A DNA stretch of 64,000 nt from Poriferisocius sp965200775 (lineage in GTDB: Bacteria; Actinomycetota; Acidimicrobiia; Acidimicrobiales; Bin134): the NCBI GenBank assembly GCA_965200775.1, contig OZ241383.1:1736001-1800000 (forward strand). The letters are read 5' to 3'. The notes beneath the pieces are model-generated. The model had not been told where the DNA came from. It saw only the letters and a program-made list of their open reading frames with translations, and ran no database searches. The translations under genes were made by a program, and so were the position numbers. Positions 9,081 to 18,079 of this stretch are shown piece after piece. The first letter of the stretch is position 1, and each line of letters opens with the position of its first letter.

Positions 9081-10154
9081 GTGACCCAATCCCACCCCAT
9101 CGAGTCTCACGAAATCGATACTGCCGGACTGCGGTTCCACTATCTGGCCGCCGGCGACGAGGGGGCTCCGCCTGTAGTGCTGCTTCATGGGTTCCCCCAG
9201 ACCTCGCACATGTGGCGGCACCAGATCCCGGCTCTGGCCGAGCACTACCGGGTGTACGCCCCCGATACCAGGGGCTACGGCGGTACCGAAAAGCCCCGGG
9301 TCCGGGTCACCCGTGATCTTTTGGCCCGCGACATCGTGGACTTCATCGACGCGGTGGGGGTGGAGCATTGCTCCCTGGTCGGCCACGACTGGGGCGGGAT
9401 CATCGCCTTCAAGGCGGCCTTGGAGTATCCCGACAGGTTCCGCCGGCTGGCCCTGGCCGATACCTTGTGCTCGGTGTGGATCCCCTGGGGCATCCACGGC
9501 TACTGGTTCAAGTGCGAGCCTGACGCCGAGGATTTCTGGGAGCGCCACGCCGGCGAGTTCATCAACTCGATCTTCGGTGGTGTCGAGGGCAGCTACGGGC
9601 CACCGCCCCACTCTCCGTGGAAGGCACCCGAGGGGGTCGACAACGATCCCGGCAGGGCGATGTCCGACTGGGACCCCACCAAGTACTGGACCCCCGAGGA
9701 TGTCGAGCACTACCGAACGTCTTTCGATCAGCCCGGTTCTCACTTCCATGCTGTCTCCTACTACCGGGACGCCCTGCCGTTTCACTTCCCCGACGGTGAC
9801 GGCAACCTGGTTTTCCGGACCCCAGCCCAGGTGGCGGAGATGTGGCACCACCCCGGCCTTCTGTTCAGCCACCCCGATTTCGGCTCTTTCCCGGTGTTCG
9901 GGCCCGAGGACCTGGGGCGCACCTACCCCCACCCCGCCCTTTACCTGTATTCGGCGTTCCTGATGCCCCAGGCATTTGCCGAAGGGTTCCCAGCCGACGA
10001 CCACATCCCCAACGGCAATCCCTACGCCGATTCGTTCATCGACCACTTCCCCGATTATCGGGCCCGCCCGGCGGGGTGCGGACATTTCATCCCCGAGGAG
10101 GCACCGGAACGCACGAACCAGGTGCTCCTCGCCTTTCTTGCCGGCGAAATCTGA
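9081..10154 (+). CDS. Alpha/beta hydrolase, epoxide hydrolase / haloalkane dehalogenase type
   Basis: The 357-residue protein has an alpha/beta hydrolase core with the oxyanion-hole motif HGFPQ (36-40) and an aspartate nucleophile, Asp103, in GHDWGG. An Asp instead of Ser is typical of epoxide hydrolases and dehalogenases rather than esterases. The catalytic His is in GCGHFIPEEAPE near the C-terminus. The middle insertion, rich in Trp and Pro, is the cap domain. The GTG start is supported by GGAGGG three bases upstream. Confidence 0.8.
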   Translation: MTQSHPIESHEIDTAGLRFHYLAAGDEGAPPVVLLHGFPQTSHMWRHQIPALAEHYRVYAPDTRGYGGTEKPRVRVTRDLLARDIVDFIDAVGVEHCSLVGHDWGGIIAFKAALEYPDRFRRLALADTLCSVWIPWGIHGYWFKCEPDAEDFWERHAGEFINSIFGGVEGSYGPPPHSPWKAPEGVDNDPGRAMSDWDPTKYWTPEDVEHYRTSFDQPGSHFHAVSYYRDALPFHFPDGDGNLVFRTPAQVAEMWHHPGLLFSHPDFGSFPVFGPEDLGRTYPHPALYLYSAFLMPQAFAEGFPADDHIPNGNPYADSFIDHFPDYRARPAGCGHFIPEEAPERTNQVLLAFLAGEI

Positions 10155-10164
10155 GCCCGGCGGG

Positions 10165-12324
10165 TCAGCGGCGGCGGAAACTGCGGAGGCGGAGGCTGTT
10201 GGTGACCACGAACAACGATGACGCCACCATGGCCCCGGCGGCCATCATGGGTTCCAGGATCCCGGCCCCGGCCAGCGGGATCGCGGCGGTGTTGTAGGCG
10301 AAGGCCCAGAACAGGTTGCCCCGGATGGTGTTCATGGTCCGGCGGCTCAGGGCGATGGCATCGGCCACGGCACGCAGGTCGGAGGTCATGATGGTGAGAT
10401 CGGCGGCCTCGGCAGCCACATCTGCACCGGCGCCGATGGCGATGCCGATGTCGGCCTGGCTCAACGCGGGGGCGTCGTTTATGCCGTCACCCACCATGGC
10501 CACCCGCCGGCCCTCGGCCTGCAAGCGGGCGATCTCGGCTGCCTTTCCGTCCGGCCCCACCCCTGCCACCACCCGACCAATACCCAGTTCCTCCCCGGCG
10601 GCCTGAGCCCGGCGGGGGTGGTCGCCGGTCAACAGCACGGTTTCTAGACCCAGGGAGTGGAGCTGCTCCACCGCCACCGGAGCGGATTCCCGCAACCGGT
10701 CGTCCACGGTGATAACCGCCTCGGCCGCCGAGCCCCGGCCCACCAGAACGGCAACCCTCCCCTCGGCCTCCACTTCGGCCGCTGCCCGCTCCACCGAGTC
10801 GGGCATGTGGTCGAACAGCGCCCGACGGCCTACACGGACCTCTGCACCATCCACCGTGCCCACTGCTCCCTCACCGGGGCGGTTCTCGAAATCGGAGATC
10901 GGTCTCACGCCTCCGGCGGCCGCGGCGATGGCGCGGCCTATGGGATGTTCGGAGCGGGCCTCGACCGAGGCGGCCAACACCAGGAGTTCTTGCGGGTCGG
11001 CGTCGGGAGCGGTGCAGCCCACCACCTCCATCCGGGCTTCTGTGACGGTGCCGGTCTTGTCGAATACCACGGTGTCGAGGTGCCGGGTGTCCTCCAGCAT
11101 CTCGCCGCCCTTGATGATTATCCCCAGTTGCGACCCCCGCCCGGTGCCCACCATCACCGCCAGCGGGGTGGCAAGGCCCAGAGCGCACGGGCAGGCCACG
11201 ATCAGCACTGCCACCGCCGCTGTGAACGCCTCCGACGCCTCATGCCCGGTGGCCAGCCAGACGGCCAGCGTGACCAGGGCGATGGCCACGGCTGTGGGAA
11301 CGAACACCGCCGAGATCCGGTCCGCCAGCCGTTGGATGCGGGTGCGGTTGGCCTGAGCCTGCTCGACCATGGCCACGATTCGGGCCAGCACGGTGTCGGC
11401 CCCCACTCCGGTGGCCTCCACCACCAACGACCCGTTGGCGTTGATCGAGGCCCCCAGCACTGCGTCGCCGGGGCCGACTTCAACCGGTACCGGCTCGCCG
11501 GTAACCAGTGAAATGTCCACGGCGGAGTAACCCTCGACCACCGTGCCGTCGGTGGCGACCTTCTCGCCGGGGCGAACCACGAACCGGGTGCCCACCTCCA
11601 GGGCCGCCACGGGCACGTCGGTGCCGCTCTCCAGTCGGGCCACCGGGGGGGCAAGGTCGGCCAGCGCCCGGATGGCGTCGCCCGAGCGGCGGCGAGCCCG
11701 TTCCTCCAGATGGCGACCGAGCAGCACCAGCACCACGATCACCGCCCCGGTCTCGAAGTAGAGGTGGCCGTCTCCAACCCGTGCCACCAGCACCACCATC
11801 GACCAGATCCACGACGAGGCCGTGCCCAGCGCCACCAGTGTGTCCATGGTGAATGTCCGGTGGCGGAGCTGCATCCACGCTCGCCGGTGGAACCCCCAGC
11901 CCGACCCGAACACCACAACAGCGGTAAGCACCGCGGCCAGCCAATCGGAGGCCGAGAAACCCAGATCAAACGACAGGCCACCCACCATCGACAGCAACAC
12001 CACCGCCGCGCCCAACACCACCGCTGCAACCAACCGGCGGGACCCGGCCTGCCGGCTCCCGGATGCGGCCGGGGAATTATCGTCTAGCCAACCACCAAGG
12101 CCGTAGCCATCAGTTTGGCTGGCGGTGTAGCCGGCAGCGGCCACCGCTGCTTGCAGATCGACGTCGGCCACCTCCTCATAGCAGGCTACCGATGCCCGCC
12201 CGGCGGCGTAGTTGACCTGGGCCTCGAGAACGCCGTCAACCTCGGAGAGGCTGCGCTCAACCCGGTACGCGCAAGCAGTGCAGGTCATTCCCTCCACGAT
12301 CAGCGCGGTCCGTCGCGTTGCCAC
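10165..12324 (-). CDS. copA: Copper-translocating P-type ATPase
   Basis: The 719-residue protein exports or distributes copper across the membrane at the cost of ATP. An N-terminal heavy-metal domain carries Cys15-x2-Cys18 (GMTCTACAY). About eight membrane helices follow, with the ion-site CPC motif near residue 379. The phosphorylated Asp is in DKTGT near residue 422, followed by the soft-metal HP motif (SEHPIG) and GDGINDAPAL. The GTG at 12324 is preferred to ATG 12342 because TACCAT lies six bases before it. No copper chaperone or regulator is visible next to it. Confidence 0.9.
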   Translation of the reverse strand: MATRRTALIVEGMTCTACAYRVERSLSEVDGVLEAQVNYAAGRASVACYEEVADVDLQAAVAAAGYTASQTDGYGLGGWLDDNSPAASGSRQAGSRRLVAAVVLGAAVVLLSMVGGLSFDLGFSASDWLAAVLTAVVVFGSGWGFHRRAWMQLRHRTFTMDTLVALGTASSWIWSMVVLVARVGDGHLYFETGAVIVVLVLLGRHLEERARRRSGDAIRALADLAPPVARLESGTDVPVAALEVGTRFVVRPGEKVATDGTVVEGYSAVDISLVTGEPVPVEVGPGDAVLGASINANGSLVVEATGVGADTVLARIVAMVEQAQANRTRIQRLADRISAVFVPTAVAIALVTLAVWLATGHEASEAFTAAVAVLIVACPCALGLATPLAVMVGTGRGSQLGIIIKGGEMLEDTRHLDTVVFDKTGTVTEARMEVVGCTAPDADPQELLVLAASVEARSEHPIGRAIAAAAGGVRPISDFENRPGEGAVGTVDGAEVRVGRRALFDHMPDSVERAAAEVEAEGRVAVLVGRGSAAEAVITVDDRLRESAPVAVEQLHSLGLETVLLTGDHPRRAQAAGEELGIGRVVAGVGPDGKAAEIARLQAEGRRVAMVGDGINDAPALSQADIGIAIGAGADVAAEAADLTIMTSDLRAVADAIALSRRTMNTIRGNLFWAFAYNTAAIPLAGAGILEPMMAAGAMVASSLFVVTNSLRLRSFRRR

Positions 12325-12330
12325 GGTGCA

Positions 12331-12336
12331 ATGGTA
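12331..12336 (-). promoter_or_regulatory. TACCAT -10 element for copA
   Basis: TACCAT ends six bases before GTG 12324. It decides the start over the in-frame ATG at 12342, which lies upstream of this hexamer. Confidence 0.45.
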
Positions 12337-12359
12337 CGGCATTACGGCCCGACACCGGC

Positions 12360-12378
12360 CCCCGGCTGCAGCCCGGGG
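12360..12378. terminator. GC-rich hairpin between epimerase and copA
   Basis: CCCCGG (12360-12365) pairs with CCGGGG (12373-12378) around a seven-base loop. It lies just after the duplicated epimerase tail and could terminate that transcript. Confidence 0.35.
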
Positions 12379-12384
12379 AGAGGT

Positions 12385-12474
12385 TTACTCCTGGACCAAC
12401 TCGATCAGGGTCCTGTGGGCACTGAGTTGGCGGGGATTACTCCTGTACCAGTTCGATCAAAGTCCCGTGGGCAC
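12385..12474 (-). repeat. Second copy of the epimerase 3' end
   Basis: The last 38 bases of the epimerase gene (12437-12474) recur 52 bases downstream (12385-12422) with six differences. Read in the epimerase frame, the copy encodes AHRTLIELVQE and TAA, against AHGTLIELVQE and TAA in the gene. Five of the six differences are synonymous, so the copy behaves like a diverged coding tail rather than a fresh slip. Confidence 0.8.
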
Positions 12475-12838
12475 CCTTTGGGTGGATGAAGGCCACGGTG
12501 GTTCCCCGGGAACCGGGCCGGGGTTCGGCGTCGATCGGCGTCGCGCCGGCTGCCACCAGGGCCTCGATGGCGGCGGCGCAGTCGTCCACCCGGTAGCCGA
12601 TGTGGTGTACGCCCTCGCCCCTCTTGACCAGGTACTTGTTGATTGGCGAATCATCCCTGGTCGGGGTGGTGAGCTGGATGTAGGAGTCGGCCACCTTGAT
12701 GAGGGCTTCTTCCACCCCGTCGCGCTCGACCACCTCGCGGTGGACCACCGACGCGCCGAACGCCGACTGGTAGAACGCCACGGCCTGCTCCAGGTCGTGA
12801 ACTGCGATGGCCACATGGTCGATTTCGGTGAGCAACAT
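12437..12838 (-). CDS. mce: Methylmalonyl-CoA epimerase (VOC family)
   Basis: The 133-residue protein matches methylmalonyl-CoA epimerases in length and sequence: IDHVAIAVHDLEQAVAFY, then VHHIGYRVDD and a final HGTLIELVQE. It interconverts the 2R and 2S isomers of methylmalonyl-CoA in propionate metabolism. Metal ligands are the His in DHVAIAV, the His in VHHIGY and the Glu of LIELVQ. The mutase is not in the window. TAGAGT lies nine bases before the ATG. Its 3' end is duplicated downstream. Confidence 0.85.
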   Translation of the reverse strand: MLLTEIDHVAIAVHDLEQAVAFYQSAFGASVVHREVVERDGVEEALIKVADSYIQLTTPTRDDSPINKYLVKRGEGVHHIGYRVDDCAAAIEALVAAGATPIDAEPRPGSRGTTVAFIHPKGAHGTLIELVQE

Positions 12839-12926
12839 GATGCTGCCACTCTAGGCCGGGTCGGGCCCGACCACCGAGGTTGAAACAACCCCAATCGAGA
12901 GCACGAAGGCGCAGAGCGATCCGCCC

Positions 12927-13340
12927 TCAGGCCACCTCCTCGTGGGCCGACCTCCCTTCCACCGCTTCCCAAAGCTGGTCGCGCAGGGCCTCGGCTTCAA
13001 ACCCGTCCAACCGGTTGGAGGCCACCACTCCTTCGATCATGTCAGCCAGCACTGCCGACCACGAGCGGCCCTGCACCATTACCGAGACGGTGACCGAGCC
13101 GTCGCCATGTCGGGCCAACGTGCGTCGCCGGTCGACCTGACGGGGCGGACTGCGGAAGCTGGGCATGATCAGACCACGCCCCTCGACTGCCATGCCGAGC
13201 TGCCGGGCCGCCTCGGCAAACGCCAGGCTCCGCCCCATGCTGCTCTCGTTTTCCTGGCGACCGCCTCGGATGACCCGAATTGGTCGGGGCGTCCTCTCGG
13301 TCACTTGCTCTGTTGTTTTCTGATCCGTGTTCCCCTTCAT
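12927..13340 (-). CDS. Conserved hypothetical protein
   Basis: I do not recognise this 137-residue protein. It has a basic N-terminal region (RPIRVIRGGR), a middle rich in Arg (PPRQVDRRRTLARHG) and an acidic C-terminal helix region. There is no signal peptide or membrane segment. The ATG at 13340 is chosen because AGGAGAGGCGGAG lies directly upstream; the longer frame starting at 13409 lacks such a site. It diverges from the PD-(D/E)XK nuclease gene over 92 bases, so the two may be functionally linked. Confidence 0.6.
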   Translation of the reverse strand: MKGNTDQKTTEQVTERTPRPIRVIRGGRQENESSMGRSLAFAEAARQLGMAVEGRGLIMPSFRSPPRQVDRRRTLARHGDGSVTVSVMVQGRSWSAVLADMIEGVVASNRLDGFEAEALRDQLWEAVEGRSAHEEVA

Positions 13341-13432
13341 GACTCCGCCTCTCCTGTGATTGTCCCGAACCTGCCGGTTCTGTTTTCCTACTCTGAATCC
13401 ATTATCCACGTGGGTGTGACAGTATCTCCGGC

Positions 13433-14374
13433 GTGGGCGACAGCCTCCGACCCGCCCAGTTCAACGACGCCCAGCAGTCGGTCATAACTCTGATCGGCGC
13501 GAACCGTGAGCAGCGCCCAGTGTTCGAGTCCGGTCTGCGGGATCGGCTCGCTGCCGAACTGAACCAACAGTTGGAACCGACCGCGGCTCGCTTGACTGAA
13601 GACGACCCCCTGTTCGTCTCCAAGTATCGACTCTCGTCGGTCCACGGGTGCGAGGCCCGGTTCGTGGCCGAGGAAGACGAGCCGTTCGCGTGGTCGGTTC
13701 CCATGGCTCGGGGCACGGTGGTCCACAAGGCCATCGAGCTGTCGGTTACATGGCGAGGCGAACCGGCTCCCATCGACATCGTCAACGAGGCCATCGCCCG
13801 GTTGGAAAACGACGACGGTTCGCTGGCTGACTTCCTCCAGGGCTGCTCGGAGGCGGACCTGGCCGACCTGCGAGCCCAGGTGAACGCCTTGTTCGCCGAC
13901 TTCCAAGAGGACTGGCCCCCGCTGAAACCGGGTTGGCGTCCGGTGGCTGAGAGCCGGGTGCGGGTGGAGCTGTCCGGCAGGCGCGTCGTGTTGTCGGGGA
14001 AGGTGGACCTCACCCTGGGCCGTTCCGACGGCCATGTGGCCGGCAAGGTGCTGGTGGACTTCAAGACCGGGGGGTTCCACCTCTCCCACATGGAGGATCT
14101 GCGGTTCTACGCCCTGCTGGAAGCCATCAAGCACGGCACCCCACCCCGGCTGGTGGCCACCTACTACCTGGACCAAGCACGCTTCCAGGTGGAACCGGTG
14201 ACCGTGGAGATGCTGGACGCCGCCGTGGCCCGAACCGTCGATGGCGCCGCCCGAATCGTCGCGCTGGCCGAACATCCCGTCGATACGGTGAAGCGCACCG
14301 GCCCCGATTGCCGCTGGTGCCCCCTGCTCGAAGGCTGCACCGAAGGCACCGAACACCTCGAAGGCTTGGACTGA
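13433..14374 (+). CDS. PD-(D/E)XK nuclease with probable iron-sulfur staple (RecB/AddB/Cas4-like)
   Basis: The 313-residue protein carries the RecB-type nuclease motifs: His98 in GTVVHKAIEL, Asp192 in SGKVDLTLG, Asp209-x-Lys211 in VLVDFKTG, and a Tyr in RFYALLEA. Four cysteines fit a [4Fe-4S] staple: Cys73 before the nuclease core, and Cys293-x2-Cys296-x5-Cys302 after it, as in AddB and Cas4. It likely cuts or processes DNA ends. No helicase, cas gene or CRISPR array is nearby. The GTG start lies seven bases after CAGTAT, a weak -10. Confidence 0.75.
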   Translation: MGDSLRPAQFNDAQQSVITLIGANREQRPVFESGLRDRLAAELNQQLEPTAARLTEDDPLFVSKYRLSSVHGCEARFVAEEDEPFAWSVPMARGTVVHKAIELSVTWRGEPAPIDIVNEAIARLENDDGSLADFLQGCSEADLADLRAQVNALFADFQEDWPPLKPGWRPVAESRVRVELSGRRVVLSGKVDLTLGRSDGHVAGKVLVDFKTGGFHLSHMEDLRFYALLEAIKHGTPPRLVATYYLDQARFQVEPVTVEMLDAAVARTVDGAARIVALAEHPVDTVKRTGPDCRWCPLLEGCTEGTEHLEGLD

Positions 14375-14416
14375 TCCAGATTCCCGGCCCGGCTCTGGTT
14401 CAGGTCCGGCCCAAAC

Positions 14417-15688
14417 TTAAGCCTGGTTAAGGTTCAGAACCTTGGTTCGACCCGAGATCACCCACCACAGCGCGGTGGCGGCCAGCAGGATCCCCGCCCC
14501 TCCCACCGTGATACGTGGACCGATGATGTCAGCCATCGCACCCTGGAGCTGAGCGCCGAGGGGCATCCCGGCCAGCAGCGTCATCAGGTACAGGGCAAGC
14601 ACCTTGCCCCTTAGGGCCTCGTCCACCTGGAGCTGGATCACGGTGTTGAGCGTGGAAGCGGTGGCGATGTGAGCCGCTCCCACCACACCCAGAAACACCA
14701 CACCCAGCCAGTACTCGGGGGCCAGGGCGAAACCCACCAATGCCAAGCCGTAAACCGGCCAACCCATGCCGATGAGGCGGCTGCGGGGAACCCGGCTGCC
14801 CTTACCGGCTACGAACGGGGTGTTGAGCATCGCACCCACACCGCCCGCCGCGGCCAGGATGCCGTACTGGAACTCGTCCACCTTGAACACGTCGTTGGCG
14901 AAGATCACCACCAGGTGGATGATGGGCTGGCCTAAGAACGCCACCACGCCGGCTATGAAGATGGCCAACCGGATGCCGGGGTGACCGGTTGCGTAGCGCA
15001 CCGCCGCGGCGGCGTCCTTGAACATGTTGGGCCGCTCACCCCCGACCGGCGCCAACCGGGGCACCCGAATGAAGATCAGGGCCAGCACCGCAGGCCCATA
15101 CGACAACGAGTTGACCAGGAAGCACCAACCGGGGCCGCCAACGGCCAGAACCAGCCCACCAATGGCGGGACCGACCGCTCGGGAGGCATTGAACTGGGCC
15201 GAGTTCAACGTGACGGCGTTCAGCAGCGCCCCTCGGGGCACCAGCTCGCTCACGAACGCCTGCCAGGCCGGAAGCTGGATGCCGTTCACGCAGCCGTTGA
15301 CCACGCCCAATGCGATGTAGGCCAGAGGGCGGTCCACACCCGAGGCCCACATGGCCGAGAACCCCAGTGCGATCAGGGCCTGGGCCGAGTTGGTGAACAT
15401 CAACATGATCCGGCGGGGGAAGCGGTCGGCCAGCGCCCCACCCACCATCCCCAGGAACACAGCCGGCAGCGTCTGCATCATGGCGGCCAGACCGACCCAG
15501 GCCCCGCTGTTGGTGAGGTCTTCGATCACGAAGCCCAGGGCAATCATCTGAATCCACACCCCGGAGTTGGACACCAACGCGCCGGACAGGAACAGGCGGT
15601 AGTTGCGATACGAAAGCGCTCTTCGCGAATGCCGAGGAGCGGTCACCGCGGCCATCCCCGTTCTGGGCCCGGCCCAGCCGTCGGGCAC
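14417..15688 (-). CDS. MFS transporter (enterobactin-exporter-like family)
   Basis: The 423-residue protein is a 12-helix major facilitator of the MFS_3 type. The N-terminal RALSYRNYRLFLSGALVSNSG segment and the loop ADRFPRRIMLMF between helices 2 and 3 are characteristic. It probably exports small molecules by proton antiport. It is convergent with the nuclease gene. The GTG at 15688 is used, but ATG 15655 is closer to the first helix and also plausible. Confidence 0.75.
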   Translation of the reverse strand: MPDGWAGPRTGMAAVTAPRHSRRALSYRNYRLFLSGALVSNSGVWIQMIALGFVIEDLTNSGAWVGLAAMMQTLPAVFLGMVGGALADRFPRRIMLMFTNSAQALIALGFSAMWASGVDRPLAYIALGVVNGCVNGIQLPAWQAFVSELVPRGALLNAVTLNSAQFNASRAVGPAIGGLVLAVGGPGWCFLVNSLSYGPAVLALIFIRVPRLAPVGGERPNMFKDAAAAVRYATGHPGIRLAIFIAGVVAFLGQPIIHLVVIFANDVFKVDEFQYGILAAAGGVGAMLNTPFVAGKGSRVPRSRLIGMGWPVYGLALVGFALAPEYWLGVVFLGVVGAAHIATASTLNTVIQLQVDEALRGKVLALYLMTLLAGMPLGAQLQGAMADIIGPRITVGGAGILLAATALWWVISGRTKVLNLNQA

Positions 15689-15721
15689 CGCGAAACCCGG
15701 GAAATGGTCACCGGGTCAACC

Positions 15722-15727
15722 TAACCT
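15722..15727 (+). promoter_or_regulatory. TAACCT -10 element for the enoyl-CoA hydratase
   Basis: TAACCT ends six bases before the ATG at 15734, fitting leaderless transcription. Confidence 0.45.
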
Positions 15728-15733
15728 CCGGGG

Positions 15734-16495
15734 ATGGGCCTTGTATTGACCGAAATCGACGACGGCGTCGCCACCGTGACCCTCAACCACCCCGAGGTGC
15801 GCAACGCGGTGAGCCTGGACATGAACAGGGAACTCGACGCCGCGTTCGACCGCCTGGAAGCCGACGAGTCGGTGGGAGCGGTTGTGCTCACCGGTGCTCC
15901 CCCGGCATTCTCCGCCGGCGCCAACCTCGATGAGCTGTTGGGTGCCACCCAGCCGGAGAGCCTCGGCGCCATCTACGCCGGGTTCCTGAGGGTGGCCCAC
16001 ACCCCCCTGCCCACGGTGGCCGCGGTGAACGGCGCCGCGGTGGGAGCGGGGATGAACTTCGCACTGGCCTGCGACGTGATCCTGGCCGGCCGCCGGGCGA
16101 TGTTCGAGAGCCGGTTCCTCCAGATCGCCATCCACCCCGGCGGGGGCCACGCCTGGCGGTTGCGCAGCATCTGCGACCGCCAGACAGCCATGGCCATGGT
16201 GCTGTTCGGCGAGAGGCTCGACGGGGAGCGGGCCGCCGAGATCGGGCTGGCCTGGAGGTGCGTGGACGACGACATGCTTCTCGACGAGGCTCGCCGCATG
16301 GCTCACCGGACGGCCCGGGCCCCGAGGCAGCTCACCATGGCCATGAAGCAGACCATCATCGACATGGGCTCGATCACCGACAGCGCCGCAGCGGTGAAAA
16401 GGGAGTTGGAGCCTCAGGCGTGGTCGATGACCCAGCCCGAGTTCAAGCAGCGGGTGGCGGCGCTGAAGGAGGCAATCAGCAGGCAGGACCAATAG
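15734..16495 (+). CDS. Enoyl-CoA hydratase/isomerase
   Basis: The 253-residue protein is a crotonase-fold enzyme. It has the NHPEVRNAVSL motif near the N-terminus, an oxyanion-hole segment (FSAGANLDEL) and a second glycine-rich turn (GAAVGAGMNFALACD). It acts on CoA thioesters, adding water or shifting double bonds. The glycine at the second oxyanion site is present, while one of the two usual glutamates is not obvious. It converges with the GNAT gene, with only four bases between the stops. Confidence 0.8.
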   Translation: MGLVLTEIDDGVATVTLNHPEVRNAVSLDMNRELDAAFDRLEADESVGAVVLTGAPPAFSAGANLDELLGATQPESLGAIYAGFLRVAHTPLPTVAAVNGAAVGAGMNFALACDVILAGRRAMFESRFLQIAIHPGGGHAWRLRSICDRQTAMAMVLFGERLDGERAAEIGLAWRCVDDDMLLDEARRMAHRTARAPRQLTMAMKQTIIDMGSITDSAAAVKRELEPQAWSMTQPEFKQRVAALKEAISRQDQ

Positions 16496-16499
16496 CCGG

Positions 16500-17123
16500 T
16501 CAGCTCATCCACCCGGCCACCAGTTCGGGGCCCATCTCCCGCCACTCCTCGGAGGTGATGCCGTAGCGCACATGGTCCTCCCGGCGACCGTTGATCTCCA
16601 GGTAACCCCGAGCGATGCCCTCGTCGCGGATGCCCAGCTTCTCCACCACCCGGCGGCTGGCCCGGTTGCGGGGGATGATGTTGATCTGCACCCGATTCAG
16701 CCTCAGGTTCTCGAAGGCGTAATCGAGCACCACCACCAGGGCCTCGGGGGCGTACCCCCTGCCGGCGTGGCGGTAGTCGATCCAGTACCCGACGTGGCCG
16801 CTCTGGAACGGTCCCCGCTGCACGCCGGACAGGTTCATCTCTCCTACCAACTTGCCCTCGGCGAACACCCCGAAGCCGTAGCCCAGGTCCATCTGACGTT
16901 CTCTGTCGCGGGCGCTGCACCGGGCGGCGAAGGCCCCCCGATCCTCCACCACGTCGGGCTGCGAGCTTGGTGGTTGGGGCTCCCAGGGGGTAAGCCAATC
17001 CCGGTTGGCCCGGCGCACCGCCTGCCATTCGGCAAAGTCACCCTCCACCAGGGGACGCAGCTCCACTCGGGATCCGCGGAGAGCCTTTCCGCCCCGGCCC
17101 CGAGATCGTGACCACGTCCGCAT
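16500..17123 (-). CDS. GNAT N-acetyltransferase, RimJ/RimL type
   Basis: The roughly 207-residue protein begins its core with LRGSRVELRPLVEGDFAEW and has the acetyl-CoA motif region RNRASRRVVEKLGIRDEGIARG followed by the GREDHVRYGI stretch, all typical of RimJ/RimL acetyltransferases. These modify ribosomal protein N-termini or small amines. The ATG at 17123 is chosen because TAGGTT lies seven bases upstream; a TTG ten codons earlier (17153) would lie upstream of that hexamer. Confidence 0.75.
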   Translation of the reverse strand: MRTWSRSRGRGGKALRGSRVELRPLVEGDFAEWQAVRRANRDWLTPWEPQPPSSQPDVVEDRGAFAARCSARDRERQMDLGYGFGVFAEGKLVGEMNLSGVQRGPFQSGHVGYWIDYRHAGRGYAPEALVVVLDYAFENLRLNRVQINIIPRNRASRRVVEKLGIRDEGIARGYLEINGRREDHVRYGITSEEWREMGPELVAGWMS

Positions 17124-17130
17124 CCCGAGC

Positions 17131-17136
17131 AACCTA
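17131..17136 (-). promoter_or_regulatory. TAGGTT -10 element for the GNAT gene
   Basis: TAGGTT ends seven bases before ATG 17123 and settles that start over TTG 17153. Confidence 0.45.
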
Positions 17137-17164
17137 CCCCGACTGGCCAACACGCTGCCGGGGT

Positions 17165-18079
17165 TCAGTCCAGCAGGCTGAACACCAGCCCGTCGAGGAT
17201 GTCGGACTCCGACACCAGGCAGGAGTCGAACTCGAAGTGACGCATGATCTTCACCAGCACCGCCATCCCGCCCACGATCACGTCAACCCGGCCCGGCTCC
17301 AAACCCGGGTTGTGGGCACGGTCGGCTCGAGACTCGGTGGCCAGGGTGCGGAACACGTCCTCGGCGGCCTCCTTGGTCAGCTCGAAATGGTGGATTCTGT
17401 CCCGGCTGTAGGAGTGCAGCCCCTGTTCCACCGCTGCTGCGGTGGAGATGGTGCCGGCCAGCCCCACGAAGGTACGAGCGTTGCGGGCCGCGGGCATCTC
17501 CCGATCCACATCGTCGAGGTAGGCGCCGGTCACCGATATGCAGGCGTGCAGCTCCTCGGGCAGTGGAGGGTCGGAGTGCAGGTACTTCTCGGTTAGCCTC
17601 ACACAGCCTATGTCCAGCGACATGGCGGCCTCGCACGCCGTGGTGCCCACGCACAGCTCGGTGGAACCCCCTCCCAGGTCCACCACCAGGAACGGCCCCC
17701 GGGCCGGATCGAGCCCAGCAGTAGCCCCCCTAAACGACAGCTCGCCCTCGGCCTGCCCGCTCAGCAGCTCGGGACGGGTCCCGACCGCCGCCTCGGCCCG
17801 GTCGAATAGCTGATCGCAGTTGGCAGCGTCCCTGGCCGCAGATGTGGCGGTGATCCGCACCGCTTCCACGTTGTGGCCGTCCATGACCTCCCGGTAGCGG
17901 CGCAGGCAGTCAACCGTTCGGTCAATGGCGCCAGGGGCCAGCCTGCCGGTGCGGTCCACGCCCTCTCCCAGCCTGGTGATGGTCATCAACCGCTCCAGGG
18001 TTTCTGTCCCGCCCCGGCTTACCAGCAAGCGGGTGGAGTTGGTGCCGCAGTCGATGGCCGCTACCACCGGCTGGGTCAT
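17165..18079 (-). CDS. Ppx/GppA exopolyphosphatase family protein
   Basis: The 304-residue protein has the actin-like ATPase fold of exopolyphosphatases and guanosine pentaphosphate phosphatases. Phosphate-binding loops are AAIDCGTNSTRLLV at the N-terminus and VVDLGGGSTEL in the middle. Actinobacterial short forms are the Ppx2 type. Its ATG overlaps the stop of the DUF501 gene (ATGA), so the two are translationally coupled. In many actinobacteria this pair follows eno and divIC; here those genes are about 38 kb away. Confidence 0.85.
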   Translation of the reverse strand: MTQPVVAAIDCGTNSTRLLVSRGGTETLERLMTITRLGEGVDRTGRLAPGAIDRTVDCLRRYREVMDGHNVEAVRITATSAARDAANCDQLFDRAEAAVGTRPELLSGQAEGELSFRGATAGLDPARGPFLVVDLGGGSTELCVGTTACEAAMSLDIGCVRLTEKYLHSDPPLPEELHACISVTGAYLDDVDREMPAARNARTFVGLAGTISTAAAVEQGLHSYSRDRIHHFELTKEAAEDVFRTLATESRADRAHNPGLEPGRVDVIVGGMAVLVKIMRHFEFDSCLVSESDILDGLVFSLLD

